This document shows, piece by piece, positions 11,595 to 24,779 of a DNA stretch of 64,000 bases. Position 1 is the first letter of the stretch. Every line of letters begins with the position of its first letter. This DNA comes from Ephydatia muelleri (lineage: Eukaryota > Porifera > Demospongiae > Spongillida > Spongillidae): the NCBI GenBank assembly GCA_013339895.1, contig JABACO010000004.1, positions 3,254,688 through 3,318,687 of the forward strand, written 5' to 3'. Under the pieces are notes generated by a model, which worked only from the letters and a program-made list of their open reading frames with translations, was not told the DNA's origin and did no database searches. The position numbers were made by a program, and so were the translations under genes.

Positions 11595-12306
11595 GTAAGT
11601 TCATTGATACATGTAGTGTGACCATTTCTTCATAATCGAATTGCAATCCTATAATTGATACTTCACATTATCATTGAGGTCATCCTCACGTTTATGATTG
11701 CAACTACCTGTATGGTATAAACGAAATCATTATCTGTTTTCATCAACAATGGACATGTGCAGCAATCTATTTGAGACCATTGCTACTGTGTTCTTACATG
11801 TAGATCACCGCACTGTGTACATGTTTGTTGGATAATATCAACATTCAGTTAGCAAAATTAGCACCAGCAAGTAGTGCATAAACTAGGTCAGGATTGCCTA
11901 GGGTCACCTGGGCGTGTGGGGAAAGGTATCAACGTGATGATGTCAATCCAATTACACTGGTCATTGCATTACATGTGCTGCTATATTTTATGAATGGCAA
12001 TGTTGCAATCCAAAGCCACATGCACATATATGTTGTACGTAGACTGCATATAAGGACACATGCAGCACACGGCATATTGTAAACTTGAGTGTGCAAACAA
12101 CGACAGTATGTTGGCCAAACAAGCATTTGTAATGCCTTGTGTGTATTGATATGTTTTCTGTTCTTCGATTGTTGGACTGAAAACTTGCTATTTGGCTCGT
12201 CGCTTATGAATAATCACTTCTTACAATAATACTTACACTGCAGCTACACTAGGGAAAAACATTTCCAATCTGATTATGTACACCTACAACCTTTTCTCTT
12301 TTTTAG

Positions 12307-12384
12307 TGTTGGTTCTGATGGCAGATGCGCGTCTAATCAAAATCATTTTAAAAATGTTGATAAAACTTTAAGAGAAAAACTAAG
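12307..12384 (+). CDS. Exon B3, diverged third member of the B set
   Basis: A CTTTTTTAG acceptor and GTGAGT donor frame 78 bp, phase 2 at both ends. The reading is VGSDGRCASNQNHF then KNVDKTLREKLR. The downstream intron (CTCAGCTATTAG) and the upstream intron (about 12000-12130) resemble those around B1 and B2, so this is an older copy of the same module. Confidence 0.5.
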
Positions 12385-13656
12385 GTGAGTGTCACAATGC
12401 TCAGCTATTAGCGTTTATAGCATAAAACTGTATCACGATTAGCAGTAAAAAATTGTTGTGCATGTCCTCTTGATTTTTAGAAAGGGTTTCCACTCAAATA
12501 AATGTGCCATGTAAATATTGCACAATGCGGTTTCTGGCCACTGCACATTCTAGCAGTTGAAATGCTATTGAAAAATTGCCTCCAGTGGGGAGAATAGGGA
12601 TAAACCCTTTCTCATGTAACAAACATGGTGAAAAGTTGAGAACAAGCACACTACACGTCTGTTATCAGCAAACCTATCCACATACATGTAAGCCTCTTAG
12701 TACAAACACGTTTCAAACAGGTAGAAGGCACTTACTAGTGAATGCTCTCTCCTGGCACTTCAACCAGTCACACCCCTAGGCCTTTTACACACATATATAT
12801 TTGTAGCCTAACAGTATTTGACTTGGCATCAATCGGAAGCTAGCCTGCAATGTACATGTAAGTCTTTGGCACACAGAAATGTGTTAGCACATATATTTGT
12901 GCATTACAAAGGCAATGAGTTATGAGTGATGTATTACACTACAAAATACACTGCAAAAACACGGTGGAGATAGAATAAGCTTATTTTATAGTGAAAACTT
13001 GTGTGCAACACATAAGGACAAGATTTCAGAGCTCGTCGATTTTACACGTGTTTGTCTGACTATGCTTAGCCGCCCAAAATGGTTGTAGTCATCCACCAGG
13101 CTTCTGACCGCTCTTCGATTTATAATTCAATATTTATCAATTTGATATGATGAATCTCAATATTGGACTATGACATGACATGACTATGCATGTTTAGATG
13201 CAGGTGTGGTATTGGGATTGCATGCGCCAGTTTGATCCCTGTATGCTGAAAAGAGTAAATAAAACAATCAAATACAAATTAATGAAGACAAAAATCAAGG
13301 GTGCTTAACCAAAACAAATTTTATCATTGCAACCAGTTTAGTACATGTAAGTAACCTTCAAGGAACTTCATTGATTTCTGAGCATTTCATATGCAGAAAT
13401 CGGCCGTCACCAGTAAAGTGATGGTGTTAGAAGGACATCCTATAGCATGTTTGCCATTGCTATTACATACGGGTAGTGTAATTTGAATTTGTGTTGAATT
13501 TTAAGTAGTGGTGTTTCTAATGTATTCAAAACAAAGTTAGAATTAAATGACGTATGGAAATGGACTACTCTTGAATTTTATTAACTAACCACTAGTTATT
13601 AAATTTTGCCACTTCATTTATATGTTTAGAAAGGTTGTTAGATGCAAAAATTGCAT
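12385..13656. other. Intron-like non-coding stretch
   Basis: Sequence after exon B3 and before the large palindrome. A 67-codon open frame at 12576-12779 has no splice sites that fit and no recognisable motif. I see nothing else here. Confidence 0.4.
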
Positions 13657-14486
13657 ATATATATATGGGTCAGTTTCCGAGAAAATGAAAAGTGGCTATA
13701 TATATAAAAAGTTATAAAAATGCTTCACGTTTGAATCGCTAAAACTCCATAACGGTTTAAGCAATCAACTTCCTATTTCGAACACTTCGTGCCACACCAC
13801 TTCTCTCTACGAAAATATATTTTGGTGTCTTACCCTTCCTCCTTGCCGACGTTACAAGGCACAGTACCCTGAGGGGTTCAAAGTCCAGGTAGCTCCCTGC
13901 AGGAATGTCCAAATCACTTCAAAATCGATATGCACGTAAAAGAGTCCTGTCACTATTGATTTCTGCAGATCGTTGATTTTTACCTATTCCATTATGGAGA
14001 TACAGCAATGCAAAGTAAGTCCACGTTTCCCGCTCGAATCGCGCCTTTCTCAGTCCTTGAACCGCTTCCATTCTCCCGAGTGGGACTGAGAAAGGCGCGA
14101 TTCGAGTGGGAAACGAGGACTTTACTTTGCATTGCTGTATCTCCATAACGGATAAGGTAAAAATCAACGATCTGCAGAAATAAACAGTGACAGGACTCCT
14201 TTACGTGCATATCGATTTTGAAGTGATTTGGACATTCCTGCAGGGAGCTACCTGGATTTTGAACCCCTCGGGGTACTGTGCCTTGTAACGTCGGCAAGGA
14301 GCAAGGGTAAGACACCAAAATCGATTTTCGTAGAGAGGAATGGTGTGGCAAGATGTGTTCGAAATAGGAAGTTGATTGCTTAAACCTTTACGGAGTTTTA
14401 GCGATTCAAACGTGAAGCATTTTTATAACTTTTTATATATATAGCCACTTTTCATTTTCTCGGAAACTGACCCATATATATATATA
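13657..14486. mobile_element. Foldback MITE family A, copy 4: full-length palindrome
   Basis: The most complete copy: about 830 bp of nearly perfect palindrome. The ends are GGGTCAGTTTCCGAGAAAAT and its complement, set in ATATAT runs. The two arms match through GATTTCTGCAGATCGTTGA and GGGGTTCAAAGTCCAGGTAG. The short central loop is near 14055-14085. It has no coding capacity. The high similarity of the arms suggests a recent insertion or arm homogenisation. Confidence 0.85.
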
Positions 14487-14777
14487 TACTGTTACATTGA
14501 ACATTTTGGTTCTGATAAACAAAATATAGTTTCTCATAGACATGTACATCATGCACAAAACTGACCTAATTATTGTATTCCACTGTTTGTTAAAATTAAC
14601 TCTTAGCAACAAACTGAGTTGCCACTCTTTATTATGAATTGCAGCACAGTGGTACCCTTCTTCATGCCATTTGTTTTTTACAGTACACTGTACGTAGACA
14701 TTTCTGGTTTGGGGTGCCTTCAGACAAGATCACGTTAGGATATTGGTGCCATCTTGACTATTAATGGTCGTCAAGGT

Positions 14778-14932
14778 TGTTGTATTGATCAGTTTGATAA
14801 ATATCACAGAGCTATACAAAATCACCAACTCAGGTATACGCGTACACAGTTAGGTTACCAGGAGAAACACTAATAACTAAACTTGTATTAATAAATACAA
14901 GAAAATTACGTCAATTTATACGTATCACAACA
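14778..14932 (-). repeat. LTR of the copia fossil (minus-oriented copy)
   Basis: A 155-bp long terminal repeat running TGTTGTGATACG to AATACAACA on the minus strand. It differs from the plus-oriented copy at 22042-22196 by about two bases. A purine run (AAGTGGGAG), as used to prime plus-strand synthesis, lies directly inside it. The outer flank is AAGGT. Confidence 0.9.
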
Positions 14933-14955
14933 CTCCCACTTAAATTGACTTGTCA

Positions 14956-17900
14956 CTACTGTGGTATATCCTTCAGTCCCATTTCGTGCCGAAGAGTTTC
15001 AAATTGATCACGTGATAGCGGTTTTGTCAGTATGTCTGCCGTCATCTGCTGTGTAGGGCAGTACACCAAATCAATGACTCCATCCATCAAGGCCTCACAA
15101 ACATAGTGGTATTTAATGTCAATGTGTTTTGTACGTGCATGATACACTGGATTTCTTGCAATAGCAATAGTGCCTTGGTTATCCTCACTGATGATAGTTG
15201 GCATTTTTGGTGAGGCTTTGATATCCGATAATAGTCTCCTTAACCAAACAACCTCTTGCGTGGCTGCCCCAAGTGCCACATACTCTGCCTCAGTGGTTGA
15301 CAGTGCAACTACTGGTTGTTTCTTGCTAAGCCAGCTGATAGCTCCTCCAGATATTACAAATAAATTACCTGAAGTGGAGTGACGATTGTCCAAATCTCCT
15401 GCCCAATCAGCATCTGAGAATCCAATAATACTGCTATCAGCCGTTTTCTCGAATTTCAGTCCAAGATTAATTGTTCCTTTAAGATAACGAAGAATACGCT
15501 TTACTCCTGTTAGATGAGTTTCTGTAGGACAGGAATTAAACTTAGACACAGCTCCCACTGCTTGGGCTATGTCAGGTCTGGTAGCAATAGCTGCATAAAG
15601 CAAACTCCCTACCATTGATTGGTAGCACACTGATAGCAGCTCCATCATCCTTGACTAGTTTCACATTGATATCAGCTGGAGTACAAGATGATTTTGCTTC
15701 TGATAGTTGATACCTTTCCAACAATGATTGAATATATGGCCTTTGATGCATCCATAAACACCTTTTGTTTTCATCGTACTCAATGTTGATCCCCAGACAG
15801 TAGTGAAGTTTTCCAAGATCTTTCATCTTGAATCGCTCAGTCAGACTGCCTTTAATCCTTTCCATTGTTTCTGGATTCTTTGCAATGATGATTAAGTCAT
15901 CAACATACACAGCAATTATTGTGGTTTCTGTTCCTTCAGTCCTGACTAACACACAAGGATCAGCTGCACATTGTTCGTAGCTAAGAGATGTCATGTACTC
16001 ATTGAAAACCTTGTTCCAGCATCTAGGTGACTGTTTCAATCCATAGATTGACTTCTTGAGTTTGCAAACCAAATGTTCCTCTCCTTTCTTGATGTATCCA
16101 GGTGGCTGTTCCATATAGATCTCTTCCTCTAGTGTTCCATTTAAGAATGCAGTGACTACATCCATCTGATGTACCATCATTCCATTTTGAACAGCAAATG
16201 CTAGTAATGTACGAACAGATGTAAAACGGACAACAGGTGAAAAAGTTTCGTCATAGTCTATTCCATGTTTTTGAGTAAATCCTTTTGCCACAAGTCGAGC
16301 TTTAAATCGTTGAACTTTGCCATCGCTTCCTCGTTTTGCCTTGAATACCCACTTGCATCCAACAGGTTTGCGTCCTTTAGGTAATTCCACACGTTCCCAT
16401 GTCTCATTCTGCATAAGCGACTGATACTCTGAATCTGCTGCTTCTCTCCATTGCTCTGATAAATCACTCTCCAGTGCCTCTGTGATGCTTTGTGGTTCCT
16501 CTAATTGTGTCATCAGAACAGTACCAACGTATTCATCAATTCCATACCTGGTTGGTGCAATTCTCATTCTCCTAGGATAGCGACTTTGTTCAGCATCTTC
16601 CTGCACCTGTTGCTCCTGCTCTAGCTCCACTTCTTCTTGAACTTGTTCAGGCCATTCCACTTCTTTAGGTATCTCTTGAATTACTACTTCATCTCTTTTG
16701 AAAGTAATTCCCTCTGCACCTACAGTACCAGTTGTTGAATCATACTGAAAATCAGATTCATTGAAAATAACATCTCGACGAACAATAATCTTTCCAGTAT
16801 CATTATTAATCAGACGATACGCCTTAGTTTGAAGACTGTAGCCAATGAATCGCAACTTCTCAGCCTTCTTGCTGAGTTTATCCTTCCTGTTAGCGTCAGG
16901 GATATAAGCATACGCCATACACCCAAACACTCTTAGATGACTAAGATCAGGTTTTTTTTCGTACCATTTCTCAAATGGTGTGGTCTTTTCTTTGAAGGAT
17001 CTAGTAGGCACACGATTCCGTAAATATGTACCTGTCACTACTGCCTCTGCCCAGTATTTGTCTGACAGTCCAGCTTGGGCCATCATTGTAAGTGCAGACT
17101 CCATTAAAGTTCGATTGATCCTTTCAGCAACTCCATTCTGAGCAGGTGAGTATGGTGCTGACAGTTCATGGTGTATTCCTTTGTCCAACAAGAATTTTTC
17201 AAATTCCTTAGAGATATACTCCCCACCATTATCCGATCGAAAAATGCCTATGGAGAGTCCACACTCATTAGTGGAACACCGCTCGAACTCCTTAAATTTG
17301 TCAAAGGCTTCTGACTTCCTTTTCATGAAATAGACCCTGCAAAACCTTGAGTAGTCATCAACAAAAGTCACAGAATATCGACTGCCACCAATCGACTCCG
17401 TAGGCATTGGTCCACACACATCACTATGTACGAGCTGTAGTTTCCTTGTTGTTCGAATCTCTCCCACTGATTGGAAAGGTTTTCTGGCCATCTTTCCTTC
17501 AACGCACTTTTCACAAAATGACATTCTAGTATTGCACGGAATGCGTAGTCCTTTCACCCGATCTTGACTAGCCATCTCCTTCAATTGATGTTCATTTAGA
17601 TGTCCAAGTCGTTGGTGCCAGAGATTAATCTTGTTGTTGACTGGGAATCCTGATGCAATGGACACCTTTTCTTGACTTATGTTTGTTTCACAATCCAAAT
17701 AGTACAGCTTTTCCACCAGTGACCCTGTGCCCAGCAAATTTCTACTTCTATCCCATATACAACACCCAGAGTCGTCAAACTTTACAGTATTGCCTTTTGC
17801 AGCAGCTGCTCTAACAGAAAACAGATTACATGCCAACTTTGGAACGTACAAAACATCATACATAGTAACCTTTTTCCGCTCACACCTTTTAAAGACCATT

Positions 17901-18617
17901 GTGACTATGACCTTTCCCTTTCCAAAGGCCTCTAAAGTACGACCATCTCCAAGACATACCTTCTGTGGTGTACCAAACTCTTCATAGTTCACCATGAATT
18001 CTTGCGTCTGAGTCATATGACTAGATGCTCCAGAATCTACTATCCAATTTTCTTTGTTGTATGACTTAGACGATGCTCCACAAGCCAATTCAGAATCCTC
18101 CTCCATGGTCTTAACAGGCTTGGCTATATGCTTGGGCTTTGACAGTGATCTCTCTTGATGATTCTCTGGACAATTCCAGCGTATGTGACCTGTCTCTCCA
18201 CATAGGTAACACACCTTCTGTTGCCTTCCCTTTTGACATTGTTGAGACTGCTTCCCTACAAATGCCCGTCCTGTTTTTTCATCAAACACTGCACTTTGTC
18301 CAGCATCTGATTTACTGTCCACCACATTCATTCTCTGCTCCTCCTGGATGAGGGCCTGTTGGACATAACTCAAGCTGACAGCATCTCTTGCCTCCAACGC
18401 TGTTACAAGAGTTGAGTAGCTAGAAGGTAGACTTCCCAGGAGAGTTACAACTTGATCTTCCTCAGAGATTGGTGCTTTAATAGCAGCTAACTTATCTGTG
18501 AGCTCCTTCATCGCTTTAATGTGAGCTTCAATAGAACTACCTTCCTTCATCTCCATTCTGAAATATTGCTTCTTCAGCATCAGCTTGTTTACAAGTGTGT
18601 CGCGCTCAAAATGATTT
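14956..18617 (-). mobile_element. Ty1/copia retrotransposon fossil: main gag-pol portion
   Basis: In family order along the minus strand this piece shows a gag zinc knuckle (CYLCGETGHIRWNC), aspartic protease (DSGASSH), a GAG-pre-integrase HQRLGHLN, integrase (HSDVCGP, DDYSRF, NGVAERINRT), reverse transcriptase (VYVDDLII) and RNase H (ALSTTEAEYVALGAA). Protease-integrase-RT order identifies copia. It is broken, with about one frame interruption, and separated from its 5' end, which lies inverted at 22 kb. The LTRs, nearly identical, suggest a young insertion. Confidence 0.95.
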
Positions 18618-21600
18618 ATAATACGTGTGCTTCATTACATTAAGACAGCATTTTAATTTCTATCTTGTATAAAACAAATTGAATTTATTGAAAAATAGCA
18701 ATACCTATCTCATAATGTATTAATGGTCACATTTTAGTTTTTTTTAGTTTTGGTCACTAACTGGAACTCGCAAATCAATCATTAATGATATCTTAATAAT
18801 GAGTGCAGTGCAAGTGCTAATCTAGTAATGATGTCGCTCACAGCTTACATATTGGTATAGGGTTTCCTCCCCCTCCCCCCCTTACACACACACCCTCCTT
18901 ATGGTAACGAGAGTTCTGATCTTGGATTTTGTTACAATAGAGTATTCGTTTAGGAATTGGGATTACACAACCTAACTTTAGTTTATAGAGTTGGTTTTCA
19001 AGTCCAGTAATGGTAAAGCCTACGTTATCTGTGCGCTGTGGCAACCCGCCCGATGCCCGAGTACAGCGCTATCCCATATCAGTACTGCACCAAACGAGTG
19101 GCAATGTCAGTCTGCCAGCAGCTCGATATATGACGCATGTAGACACAACCACGCTGATATATATGCACAAAATGGCAATTTCAATATATATGGAATGTTC
19201 TATAAAAAAATGCGTCTTGTGGATTTTATTTTAAATCGATACATCTTCCGAAATATTAACGCTATCCTATTTTTAACACAACATACCACACCATTACTAT
19301 ATGTGAAAATACATTTTGGTGTTTTACACATGCGGGGTACCGACGTTACAAGGTCCGGTACCCCGTAGGGTTCAAAACGGCTACATCTTCAGGTAGGAGT
19401 GTCCAAATCGGTTCAAAATAGGTATAGAACGTTCCATTTATACATGTATTATATAGGTTTAAGCCTGTTTCATTTTATTTTTAAGTTGGACTCCTTGTTG
19501 AGTGTCACAGCTTTGTTTCAGTATTAGTCTGGGGACCAGATGACTGGCATTGAGCAGTGCTGAATGCCACCAGACTACATCAGTATGTCTGTGTAAATTT
19601 ACCACAGGGCCCTGACCTACTGCAAACTGTAATCATTTCAAAATCAAAATTGTATGTTCAATAATATTCATTGCTATGGGCAACCTTGGTCTTACTGACC
19701 TGCTTTTTCATCAGCCCAATTTTTCATTTCCTATGTCGCATTAGTTGAATGCAATATATTAAACCAGTGTACACTGCACATGTACTCATCATATTGCTGT
19801 TCCCAGCCCTCTCATAATACGTACAAAGTATATAATGATCACATCATGCTATTGCAATACCCTTCTGTAGGAGTATTTGTACACTCATTTAATTCCCTGA
19901 ATATAGCTAGTGTAGTGCAACATGCAACACTGTCTTGCCTCTGCTTGATGAAAAAGGATGTACCAGGCAGATACTGTAAGTTTATCTATATTTTGGAAGG
20001 GTGTACCTGCATTGGCTTCTGGCAATGATTTTTCCCTATCATGCTACTCCCTTTGGTAAGTTGACACAGCAGGGCCGTAGCAAACGCTATGGCCTGTATG
20101 GCCAAAGTCGTACAGGTTTTTGGCAAGAGCATAAATTATAAATTTAAAAGACATTTCTAATCAATTTAAAAAGTTTATTGCAAATGTGCGTTAGCGGCTG
20201 GTCAGAGTTAGAAACCTTAAAACCACCAATCGTGGGCGATGCACCAAATCAGCCGTGGAATTCTGTCTTTCCAATGCGCCAGTTCGACAAGAAAAGACGG
20301 TAAAACGTGCTTTTAACCCTAAGTGGTTATCCAACTGGCGCTGGCTCCATTACGATAGCTCTCAAGACCAGATTCGTACTACGTAGGGTAAAGACTTATT
20401 TATGTTCCACTATGTCTCAAATGCGCTTGAACAACATAATGATTATTTACTTCACTCTCAAAGGAAGTTCTGTCAATTGCATCATGTATGAACAAATTTG
20501 TAAGTCTGAATGAGCATAGGTTGGAAGTGTTTGGCATGTTTTGAGGACATCATGTCATTCAATGACTATATAGTACTTAGAGATTTAACAATGTAGCTAG
20601 TTGCACGTGCTATTATCATATTTGATATAGTTTAAATCAAAGCACAAAATCAAATCATCAGGTTAAATAGCAATAGTGCTATTTTAGAGGGTTTTCATGA
20701 CTTCAAAATGATAAAATTGCAGAGCTTTCTGGGGTAGAGCCCCAGACCCTGCTGATGGCGGTACAGCACTCCCCGATACTCCCTTGCTGGGGCAGGAAGA
20801 GTATCCTCACCCCAACTACAACCATGTGCACGATCTTGACCACGCCCTCATTGTTTAATAAACTATTAGCCACATGTGTGTGCATGTGTGAGCATGCAAT
20901 GTATGTGCAGAGGGTCAATCCTATGGAACACTACATACAGCTACATGTACTATGTACTGAGGGATGTATTTCAATTCCACTTTGTTGATAAAGGAGTCAT
21001 TGCAGAAAGAGGCTATAAGGAGTATAGCCGTGTGACAACAAATACCGAATGGTATGTCAAATGAAACCTACATGGGATGGATGTGTGGTTGGGTTTCCAA
21101 TCCAAATGAAGAGTTGCGTCACATTCACAAGGTGCAAAGCTTTTCCCAAACAGAAAGAAATACATGCATGTGAAAATACTTTTTTTTGGAAGGCCCGTAT
21201 ATGTTTGTTGATAAGAAACATATTAATATATTCAAATTTAGTGTGGAGGACTTGACATATGGGCAATATTGCATTCCTCCTCAACTATATAGTGAATATG
21301 GCTATGTTGTTATTCTTTAGAATAATTTATACTGTATAGTGAAAATGGGTATACATGTACATGTACAGGTCATTATTTGTCACATACACACATATAACAT
21401 GCACATATATACACGTAAACATGCACTCGCACACACAACACAACATACGCACACAGCATTGAAAAAGGGTGGGTTTTTTAAGGAAGACTTTTGACCTCTC
21501 GTATCAACTTCAATTCACTACGTGTATTTTGGGAAACACATATAATTAGTCATTCGATCTTGTTCATTTCTAAGACAACCATCCAACATAAATGTTTTTG

Positions 21601-22041
21601 GACGTGCATAAACATCTCCTGGGAGTACACACTGTACACGCTGGCATGGTCACAAGTTTCAGACTGCTGACTCTCCACATTCAAAAGACAGCCTTCGGTT
21701 TAGCCGTTTATCGACATGGCAATGGTGGCAAATGTGGACCGCCCATCCATGATACTCAAGGATCCAAAGGGAAGGAGGTTCGACGATTAATATTTCAACA
21801 AACCCCTCTCAGTTTTTTTTCGTACTCAGGGCAATTGGATTCATAAAAACCTTGATCCACCTGCCAAGTGGGAATGTGGAATATGTATTCAGTAACTATC
21901 AACTATTTGCTAAGACGTTTTTCTTTAATTAACTTAAACCTTAATAAACTTAACGGTTATATTAATCATTATTTAGCAATTAAAGAGAAGGTGGCCAAGG
22001 GCTAGTGTCCTGTTGTATTTAATATATTCGATTGAAACCTT
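18618..22041. other. Stretch between the two copia pieces; mostly non-coding
   Basis: About 3.4 kb bounded by the two oppositely oriented copia pieces and probably part of an inverted segment. It holds the family A half-copy at about 19240-19440. An open frame at 21592-21846 shows no recognisable motif. No supported gene is seen. Confidence 0.5.
19240..19440. mobile_element. Foldback MITE family A, copy 5 (half element)
   Basis: Only one flank is present: CATACCACACCATTACTAT, then GACGTTACAAGGTCCGGTAC, GGGTTCAAAACGGCTACATC and AGGTAGGAGTGTCCAAATC. These match the left flank of the 13657 palindrome. The hairpin core and the other flank are absent. Confidence 0.65.
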
Positions 22042-22605
22042 CGTTGTGATACGTATAAATTGACGTAATTTTCTTGTAGTTATTAATACAAGTTTAGTTA
22101 TTAGTGTTTCTCCTGGTAACCTAACTGTGTACGCGTATACCTGAGTTGGTGATTTTGTATAGCTCTGTGATATTTATCAAACTGATCAATACAACAGGTT
22201 ATGGGCCCAGTCAACGTCTAATCGCTGCGCGAGCGATTATATAGAGTTAGACGTAAGTGAAGAGGTTCAACTGTAACGTTCTGTTGGTTGTTGTATTTTG
22301 AGAATAAACGTCAGCTAGAGAAGAATGGTTTCGGAAGTCGACAGTTGCAAGTGGTCGATAGACAAGCTGGATTCCAGTAATTGGATGACGTGGAAATTCC
22401 AAATGAAGCACCTTCTGTTGTCAAAGGGTCTGTGGGGGATTGTAGATGGATCGGAAAGGTTGGCTGAAGACCAACAACAAGCGGAGTTTAGGAAGAGAGC
22501 ACAGACCGCTTTTTCTACTTTGGTATTGTCGATCAGTTCGTCGCAACTATACTTGATCACCTCTTGTGAAGAACCGGCGCCTGCGTGGGTGGCTCTTAGA
22601 ATCAG
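22042..22605 (+). mobile_element. Ty1/copia fossil: inverted 5' portion (LTR, primer site, gag start)
   Basis: A 155-bp LTR (22042-22196) is followed directly by GGTTATGGGCCCAG, a tRNA primer site of the type used by copia elements, and by the start of a gag frame at 22325 (KLDSSNWMTWKFQMKHLL). The outer flank is ACCTT, the complement of the AAGGT beside the other LTR. This supports one insertion that was later split by an inversion rather than two insertions. Confidence 0.85.
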
Positions 22606-23289
22606 ACCGATATTTAGTACATAGTAAACCTGCTTATAATTCAATTAAAAAATATAAGCAAGATGATGGGCCATTTCTCAATATGTACCTTATGGCTTTA
22701 GCTTTCCTTTTTTGGTTCTATGCACCATTTTTCCTCATTCCTGACATTGTTAACACACATTTTTATATAGCATTTTGATAACATTCTGGATAAGAACATC
22801 ACGCTGACATAGCAATTAGATGATAACTGATTGACACACTGCATCGATTACAATTATATAATCTTGATTTGTGCACATATGCTTGTTCAACTGACTCCCA
22901 CCCTTGTCCCTTTTTGGCTTCTCTCCCAATTTGGAGCCCGGGGGCACATGCCCATCATTACGCCAATGCATGTACTTCAATAAGCATTTGCATAACTGAT
23001 AACTGTAGTATTTGTTCAATAAAAGAAACATGCAAAGCAATAACCTTGCAATTACTGAACACATGGGCATGCTGATGACAGTTGATGAAGTAAGTGCGAT
23101 GGTGCTTTACTTAAGTGGGTCAAAGGTTGAGGATGGAAAGTGTGAAACAACTGGCAGTCAATTTTAGGCAGGATATCTATCAATTTTAATGGTACACATT
23201 AAGAGCAGACATGTATGCAGATTATTGTAATTAGGACCCACCTTTGCAGAGAAAATATAGTCCAATGCAATGGAGTTTGGGGTAGGGGA

Positions 23290-23765
23290 ACATTGGAGGT
23301 CCCGCAAAAGGGTCTGGAATGAGCACCCAGCCAAATTAGTCATTTTCACAAATTTGACATTGAAATTTGGTGTATAAAATAGCATAAATGCATACTATAA
23401 TGCATGCCACCATCTGACATATAGTTGAGCTACATCAAAATGTTTACATTGAACCTGAAATGATGAAACAGAATATAATGTGGCTGGCAGCTGAATAAGT
23501 CACATGAAATACAATTGCATAAAAAGCATACTGGTTGATCTATAACATTGAATGTGAAAGATGGAAAATAAAATATCAAATTAAACAATTGTTTGATAAT
23601 CTTTTATTCCTCATTTCAGATTCAATGTAACATTTTGATAAAGCTCAACTATATGTCAGATGGTGGCATGCATTAGTTTGCTTTTATGCAATTTATACAC
23701 ATTGCCGAAATTGTTAAAATGACTAATTTGGCTGGGAGCTATACTGTACAATGGCTACCTCCATA
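23290..23765. mobile_element. Hairpin MITE
   Basis: The arms about 23330-23466 and 23606-23740 are inverted copies. CAGCCAAATTAGTCATTTT, ATGCATGCCACCATCTGACA and TATAGTTGAGCT on the left all have complements on the right. The loop is about 140 bp. No coding capacity is seen. Confidence 0.65.
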
Positions 23766-23864
23766 AACCCCTCCGTAACTGAAACTTCTACATGTATATC
23801 AACTTTGTTGATGGCTTCATTATGTATATGATGCTACTACATGTGCTATCTTTTTCCATTACAG

Positions 23865-24125
23865 TACAAATATTTGGATAATATAAAAAAACACAACAAT
23901 ATAAAAGATGCTTCAGGGGACAGTAAATCGGAAGGCATTCATGAATCTTGTGTGACGCAAGAGAACACTGAAAATATGATTGCACCACAAGATCCAGAGT
24001 GTATGGAGGACTGCTCTCTGTGGCTCATCAAACCTCTCCCCATTTCTGATCCTGATTCCCATTTCCTGGGGCAACCAGTTCTACCAATGTTACCCGCCCA
24101 TCAACCACAGGCTGCTGTGCAGTGA
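23865..24125 (+). CDS. Exon of gene 2 in the same family, ends in a stop
   Basis: After a TTTTTCCATTACAG acceptor the open frame reads YKYLDNIKKHNNIKDASGD, SEGIHESCVTQENTENMIAP, DPECMEDCSLWLIKPLPIS, and ends ...QAAVQ stop. The EG.HES pattern matches exon A of gene 1, and ED CS.WL.KPLPIS matches the minus-strand copy at 59.5 kb. In this frame the acceptor is phase 0, unlike the family's phase 2, so the left boundary is uncertain. The stop would make this a terminal exon, perhaps an alternative 3' end before 26545. Confidence 0.4.
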   Translation, partial: YKYLDNIKKHNNIKDASGDSKSEGIHESCVTQENTENMIAPQDPECMEDCSLWLIKPLPISDPDSHFLGQPVLPMLPAHQPQAAVQ

Positions 24126-24779
24126 CATGCATAAATCTCTGGAGAACACCACCATCTTACCAGTCTGTAAAAATGTTATGTTATTAGTAGCATATCCAAC
24201 TGTATTACAATTAAAGGAATAAGTGTGTTCACTTGTAATGTATACTGACACACACTTTCTGTACGTACACACATATGTACAGCATGCATATATGTATTTT
24301 ATAGCACATAATTATTATAGATGCACTCACCTGTAACATAATACGCACATGAATTTTACGTCATTCCCTTATACTAAACACATGCTCTAAGTGTCACACA
24401 TGTGAGCATATTGTTATTTACCTGCATGGATCTTGTGGCATAACGGGAGGGGTTCTGGACATCTCTATAGGTGAAGTTTGGAGATGGAGTATTGTGCCAT
24501 GAGGGGAGGTGTTTCATTTTTTTCTCTCCAAAATCTGGTACTGGTATGTGGAACGTAGTGCATGCACTTGCATGGGTTTGCAGAGAGGAAGCCTGATATG
24601 AGTACAGTGTTGGTATCACAAACTGCCGTCAAGCAAAATGCAGGTAACTCAACATCAAATATATACACTCCCAATTGATTTACACTGTGCGTGCGTGTGC
24701 AAGGAAAGCAGTATGACTCTGAGGCTTCCAAACTTAAAGCGATATGCAGCTGTAGCCTGCTCACCGGTACGGTTAATTA

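Noticed and set aside
13919-14351. Two overlapping minus-strand open frames of 82 and 119 codons
   Set aside because: They lie in the palindrome of the foldback element and reflect its symmetry. The same is true of the frames at 8-431.
16258-16467. Second minus-strand frame inside the copia coding region, and plus-strand frames at 15170, 17727 and 18139
   Set aside because: Shadows of the copia coding sequence in other frames.
21592-21846. 84-codon open frame with a TTTCAG inside
   Set aside because: Neither strand gives a motif I recognise, and no exon partners are visible nearby.
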